This document shows, piece after piece, positions 4,134-6,661 of a DNA stretch of 6,661 nucleotides. Source of the DNA: Clostridia bacterium (GTDB taxonomy: Bacteria; Bacillota; Clostridia; Christensenellales; UBA3700); the NCBI GenBank assembly GCA_029067255.1, contig JAIEEW010000170.1:1-6661 (forward strand), read 5' to 3'. The notes under the pieces are model-generated. The model was not told the origin of the DNA. It made no database searches and saw only the letters and a program-made list of their open reading frames with translations. Within the stretch, counting starts at the first letter, position 1, and every line of letters starts with the position of its first letter. A program made the translations under genes and the position numbers.

Positions 4134-4952
4134 ATGAAAAAGAAAGTTTTAATAGCTCTTTTGATTGTGGCAATCGTGAGCGTTAGCGTTATGGCGCTTG
4201 CAGGCTGTAATGACAAGGGCGTTAAAGTAGGATTCCAAACGGGTACTACGGGACAAAGTTATACAGAAGAATATAAGAATCTTACCGGCGTTCAATATCA
4301 GAATGCTACTAACGCAGTTCAAGATATGGTTAACGGAAGAATAAAGTATGTTATTACAGATATTGCTCCCGCTAAAGCGATAGCAAGTCAGGCTAACTTC
4401 AGCGGCAAGGTAAAAGTAATAGATATCGCTCTTACCGACGAAATATACTGTTTTGCGGTAAACAAAGATAACGACGCGTTAAAAGCGCAACTCAACGAGT
4501 TTATGATAAATAACAGTGAAGAACTCAAATCTTTGCAAGAAGCGTATATTGCTGGAACTAACGACGTTAAGAAAATACCTAAGGGTAATAAGAATGCTGA
4601 AAACGCTTTAATAGTCGCTACTAACGCCGAATTTGCTCCTTTTGAATACATGATCGGAGAAGATTTTGCGGGTTACGATATGGAAGTTATGCAGATGTTC
4701 TGTAAAGAATACGGTTACGAGTTGGTAATCGAAAATATGGATTTTGACGCTGTAGTATCAAGCGTTAATCTTAAAAAAGCCGATATCGGAGCGGCAGCGT
4801 TGACTTTTGACGAAGATCGCGCTAAGTTGGTCAATTTTACCGATAAGTATTACGAATCCACACAGGTAATAATCTGTATGGCCGACGATACTACGTTTGA
4901 CGATTGTAAAACTAGGGAAGATGTTGAGAAAATACTCAACTCGCTGAGTTAA
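4134..4952 (+). CDS. Amino acid ABC transporter substrate-binding lipoprotein, apparently circularly permuted
   Basis: This 272-residue lipoprotein captures a polar amino acid outside the membrane and delivers it to the permease encoded next. Signal peptide 1-24 ends in lipobox LAGC, giving lipidated C25. The family-3 binding fold (SBP_bac_3) is complete but reordered. Residues 30-108 are lobe II, opening with KVGFQTGTTG (31-40) and containing ITDIAPAKA with D76. Residues 112-139 match the usual C-terminal helix. A linker (140-157) follows, and only then the normal N-terminus: ALIVATNAEFAPFEYM (158-173), FAGYDMEVM, NMDFDAVV, KADIGAAALTFDEDRAKLVNF with R229, and a segment (253-268) that normally precedes GTTG. 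The expected ligand contacts (aromatic F170/Y172, R229, T38/T39, D76) are all kept. A fusion of two partial paralogues is the alternative, but nothing is duplicated. GAGG at 4121-4124 is 9 nt before ATG 4134. It heads the operon; the ligand is probably an amino acid, identity unknown. Confidence 0.9.
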   Translation: MKKKVLIALLIVAIVSVSVMALAGCNDKGVKVGFQTGTTGQSYTEEYKNLTGVQYQNATNAVQDMVNGRIKYVITDIAPAKAIASQANFSGKVKVIDIALTDEIYCFAVNKDNDALKAQLNEFMINNSEELKSLQEAYIAGTNDVKKIPKGNKNAENALIVATNAEFAPFEYMIGEDFAGYDMEVMQMFCKEYGYELVIENMDFDAVVSSVNLKKADIGAAALTFDEDRAKLVNFTDKYYESTQVIICMADDTTFDDCKTREDVEKILNSLS

Positions 4953-4957
4953 TATAT

Positions 4958-5665
4958 ATGGATATAAAAGCGGCGTGGGATGGTTTTATAAACCAAATGA
5001 TAACCAACAAAGGTTATACGAGAGTGCTGACCGGTTTGGGCAACACTCTCTTGATAGCCGTAGTGGGACTTGCAATAGGTATCTTTATAGGTACCTTGCT
5101 TGCTATTACAAAGGTTGTTCCGCAAGATAAGTGTCCCGCCAAAATGTTTTCCAAATTGACGGATATTTACGTTGCGCTTTTCAGAGGCACGCCTATGGTA
5201 GTGCAACTTTTGATAATGTACTACGTGCTTTTTCCACTTATAGGTTTGGGAGATCTTTCGTCTGTGGCGGTGGCTATTATCGCTTTCGGTATGAATAGCG
5301 GAGCGTATGTGTGCGAAATAATGAGAAGCGGTATTCTTTCCGTCGATTCCGGACAAACGGAAGCGGGCAGAGCGTTGGGATTAAATTCATCTCGCACTAT
5401 GATGAGCATTGTGTTGCCGCAGGCGGTCAAAAATATATTGCCTACGCTCGGCAACGAATTGATATCGCTTATCAAGGAAACTTCCGTAGTATCGTTTATT
5501 GCGGTAATAGATTTGACGAATGCGTTTAGAACTATAGCGACAGGTAGTTATGAATATATTATACCTTATATAGTGTTGGCGCTTTGTTATTTGGTAATAG
5601 TATTTATATTTACGATATTGATAAGACTTTTGGAAAGGAGGTTGCGCGCAAGTGAAAAAAGATAA
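4958..5665 (+). CDS. Polar amino acid ABC transporter permease (HisM family)
   Basis: The 235-residue inner-membrane protein forms the translocation channel, probably as a homodimer since only one permease gene is seen here. Predicted membrane segments lie near 26-50, 68-97, 101-122, 163-186 and 200-225. Family signatures are in order: TGLGNTLLIAVVGLAIG (25-41), YVALFRGTPMVVQLL (71-85), AFGMNSGAYVCEIMRSGI (109-126), and the EAA loop QTEAGRALGL...IVLPQA (133-156) that docks on the ATPase. KETSVVSFIAVIDLTNA (173-189) is also typical. Length and motifs are those of ordinary family members, unlike its two neighbours. It starts 5 nt after the binding-protein stop. No clear Shine-Dalgarno is visible: the only GAG (4946-4948) lies in a small AACTC/GAGTT hairpin over that stop (4938-4950), so translation probably depends on coupling to the upstream gene. 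Its last 14 nt overlap the ATPase gene. Confidence 0.95.
   Translation: MDIKAAWDGFINQMITNKGYTRVLTGLGNTLLIAVVGLAIGIFIGTLLAITKVVPQDKCPAKMFSKLTDIYVALFRGTPMVVQLLIMYYVLFPLIGLGDLSSVAVAIIAFGMNSGAYVCEIMRSGILSVDSGQTEAGRALGLNSSRTMMSIVLPQAVKNILPTLGNELISLIKETSVVSFIAVIDLTNAFRTIATGSYEYIIPYIVLALCYLVIVFIFTILIRLLERRLRASEKR
5634..5642 (+). promoter_or_regulatory. Strong ribosome binding site fixing the ATPase GTG start
   Basis: AAAGGAGGT, a near-complete anti-16S match, lies inside the permease gene 9 nt before GTG 5652. It is the best Shine-Dalgarno in the window and shows that translation of the ATPase starts at the GTG, so the Lys-rich tail is made. The later ATG at 5673 has no such site. Confidence 0.88.
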
Positions 5666-6661
5666 AGACGAGATGGAAGAACTCGAAAAGAAAAGCGATC
5701 GCAAGAAAAAGACCGAAACCAAGAGCGATAGCAAGTCGGATAAGAAAAAGAAAGACGATAAAAAATCTGATAAGAAGAAATCAAAAGACAAGAAGTCTTC
5801 AAAAGGCAGTAAGAAAAAATCCGATAAGAAAGGTAAAACGAACAAGACGGCAGAAAAGAAGATCCGTAAGAGAAAAGGCAAGAACGCCGAGCAGAAGATT
5901 GACGAAAATAAACCGCTCTATTTTGTAACGGACAGCGATATAGAAAATAATAACGATATTATTATCGGCTTAAAGAATGTCTATAAGTATTTCGGAAAGT
6001 TGAAAGTGCTCAACGGCATTTCCTGCGATATAAAGCGCGGTGAAAAGGTCGCCATTATCGGGCCGTCCGGAAGCGGCAAAAGCACGTTGCTAAGATGTAT
6101 GAACTTGCTGGAAGAGCCTACGTTTGGAGAAGTATGGCTGGAAGATAAACTAATCACTCGCATCGATCCATACTTGCATAAAGATTTGATAAAGAGAAGC
6201 GATACTTATAAAAAACTTCTCGAGAGCGAATTGAAGAAAGAGTTGGAGATTCCACGCAATAAAAAGACAAATCTTGATAATTTGTCGGCGCAAGTCCCCG
6301 CAGAGAAACTTACGGAACTTTCGCAAAACATAATAAGAGAGATAAAAGTCGAAGATATGCTTAAAAAGCATGAGGGTAGGGAAACCAGAGTCGTGCGTAG
6401 AGCGTATCGCAAGATGCATAGACTCAATATCAACAAGGCAAGACAGCGCGTGGGTATGGTGTTCCAGCATTTTAATCTGTTCAACAATCTTACGATTTTG
6501 GAGAATATGATTCTTGCGCCAGTGAAACTTAAACTCAAAAAGAAGAAAGAAGCGACGGCAAAGGCTTGTCAACTTTTGGAAAGAATAGGACTTATCGATA
6601 AAAAGGACGAATATCCGTCTAAATTATCCGGCGGACAGAAGCAAAGAGTAGCGATAGCGAG
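5652..6661 (+). CDS. Amino acid ABC transporter ATPase with N-terminal tail and large insert, 3' end outside window
   Basis: The first 336 residues of a GlnQ/HisP-type ATPase are present; it hydrolyses ATP to drive import through the permease encoded upstream. Residues 2-82 are a low-complexity tail of Lys, Asp, Ser and Glu with recurring KSDKKK units, followed by a linker. The nucleotide-binding domain begins at IIIGLKNVYKYFG (103-115), with the A-loop aromatic around Y111-F114. Walker A is GPSGSGKST (137-145), followed by LLRCMNLLEEPTFGEV. Then comes an extra charged, mostly helical block (about 170-260) before RQRVGMVFQHFNLF, whose Q272 is the Q-loop glutamine. The signature LSGGQ is at 325-329, continuing KQRVAIA. 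From the Walker A lysine to the Q-loop glutamine there are 129 residues against 44 in E. coli GlnQ, so the insert is about 85 residues. All motifs seen are intact. Walker B, D-loop and switch His lie beyond the window. The gene overlaps the permease by 14 nt. Confidence 0.92.
   Translation, partial: MKKDKDEMEELEKKSDRKKKTETKSDSKSDKKKKDDKKSDKKKSKDKKSSKGSKKKSDKKGKTNKTAEKKIRKRKGKNAEQKIDENKPLYFVTDSDIENNNDIIIGLKNVYKYFGKLKVLNGISCDIKRGEKVAIIGPSGSGKSTLLRCMNLLEEPTFGEVWLEDKLITRIDPYLHKDLIKRSDTYKKLLESELKKELEIPRNKKTNLDNLSAQVPAEKLTELSQNIIREIKVEDMLKKHEGRETRVVRRAYRKMHRLNINKARQRVGMVFQHFNLFNNLTILENMILAPVKLKLKKKKEATAKACQLLERIGLIDKKDEYPSKLSGGQKQRVAIA

Noticed and set aside
4134..4952. Binding protein as a pseudogene or truncated gene
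   Set aside because: The frame is open throughout, with signal peptide, lipobox, both lobes and all expected ligand-contact residues; the oddity is order, not loss.
5387..5881. Minus-strand 164-residue ORF rich in Ser and Phe
   Set aside because: It is the mirror of the Lys-rich tail of the ATPase and the end of the permease; AAG/AAA read backwards gives Phe and Leu, and there is no ribosome binding site.

Overview
The window is AT-rich chromosomal DNA from a low-GC Gram-positive bacterium, most likely an uncultured gut-type member of Clostridia. The grounds are two lipoprotein signal peptides with lipoboxes, consensus sigma-A promoters, strong GGAGG ribosome binding sites, an intrinsic-terminator-controlled Mn2+ riboswitch and CCA-encoding tRNA genes. 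Nothing in it looks like phage, plasmid, transposon or CRISPR DNA. The species cannot be named from the sequence.

Layout. Bases 1-415 are a tRNA region: the 3' part of a tRNA-Leu(TAA), a structured spacer holding a second, degenerate copy of the tRNA-Leu tail and its flank, a complete tRNA-Pro(CGG), and two stem-loops. Bases 416-659 have no gene. Bases 660-2189 are a self-contained operon of a TetR-family repressor and an aldo/keto reductase, headed by a promoter whose -35 region lies in a 25-bp palindrome that is probably the TetR operator. A perfect 18-bp hairpin follows. A small convergent minus-strand lipoprotein ORF runs through that hairpin and may have lost its original stop. Bases 2555-3311 are a complete Mn2+ homeostasis unit: perfect consensus promoter, yybP-ykoY aptamer, antiterminator, terminator and mntP. 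A GNAT acetyltransferase follows at 3410-3913.

The final third (about 3917 to the window end) is a polar amino acid ABC importer operon: substrate-binding lipoprotein, HisM-type permease and GlnQ-type ATPase. The permease looks ordinary; the other two genes do not. The binding protein carries its two lobes in the reverse of the usual linear order: the GTTG/lobe II part and the C-terminal helix come first and the N-terminal FEY...R part comes last. This is the pattern of a circular permutation with all expected ligand-binding residues kept. The ATPase has an approximately 100-residue Lys/Asp/Ser-rich N-terminal tail and an approximately 85-residue charged helical insert between Walker A and the Q-loop. 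The operon is preceded by an AT-rich region in which a TTGCATA-like motif recurs four times at exactly 30-bp intervals.

The remodelled importer is the most interesting system here. The riboswitch is the most complete regulatory story: three mutually exclusive helices can be read directly, and they fit Mn2+-induced antitermination.
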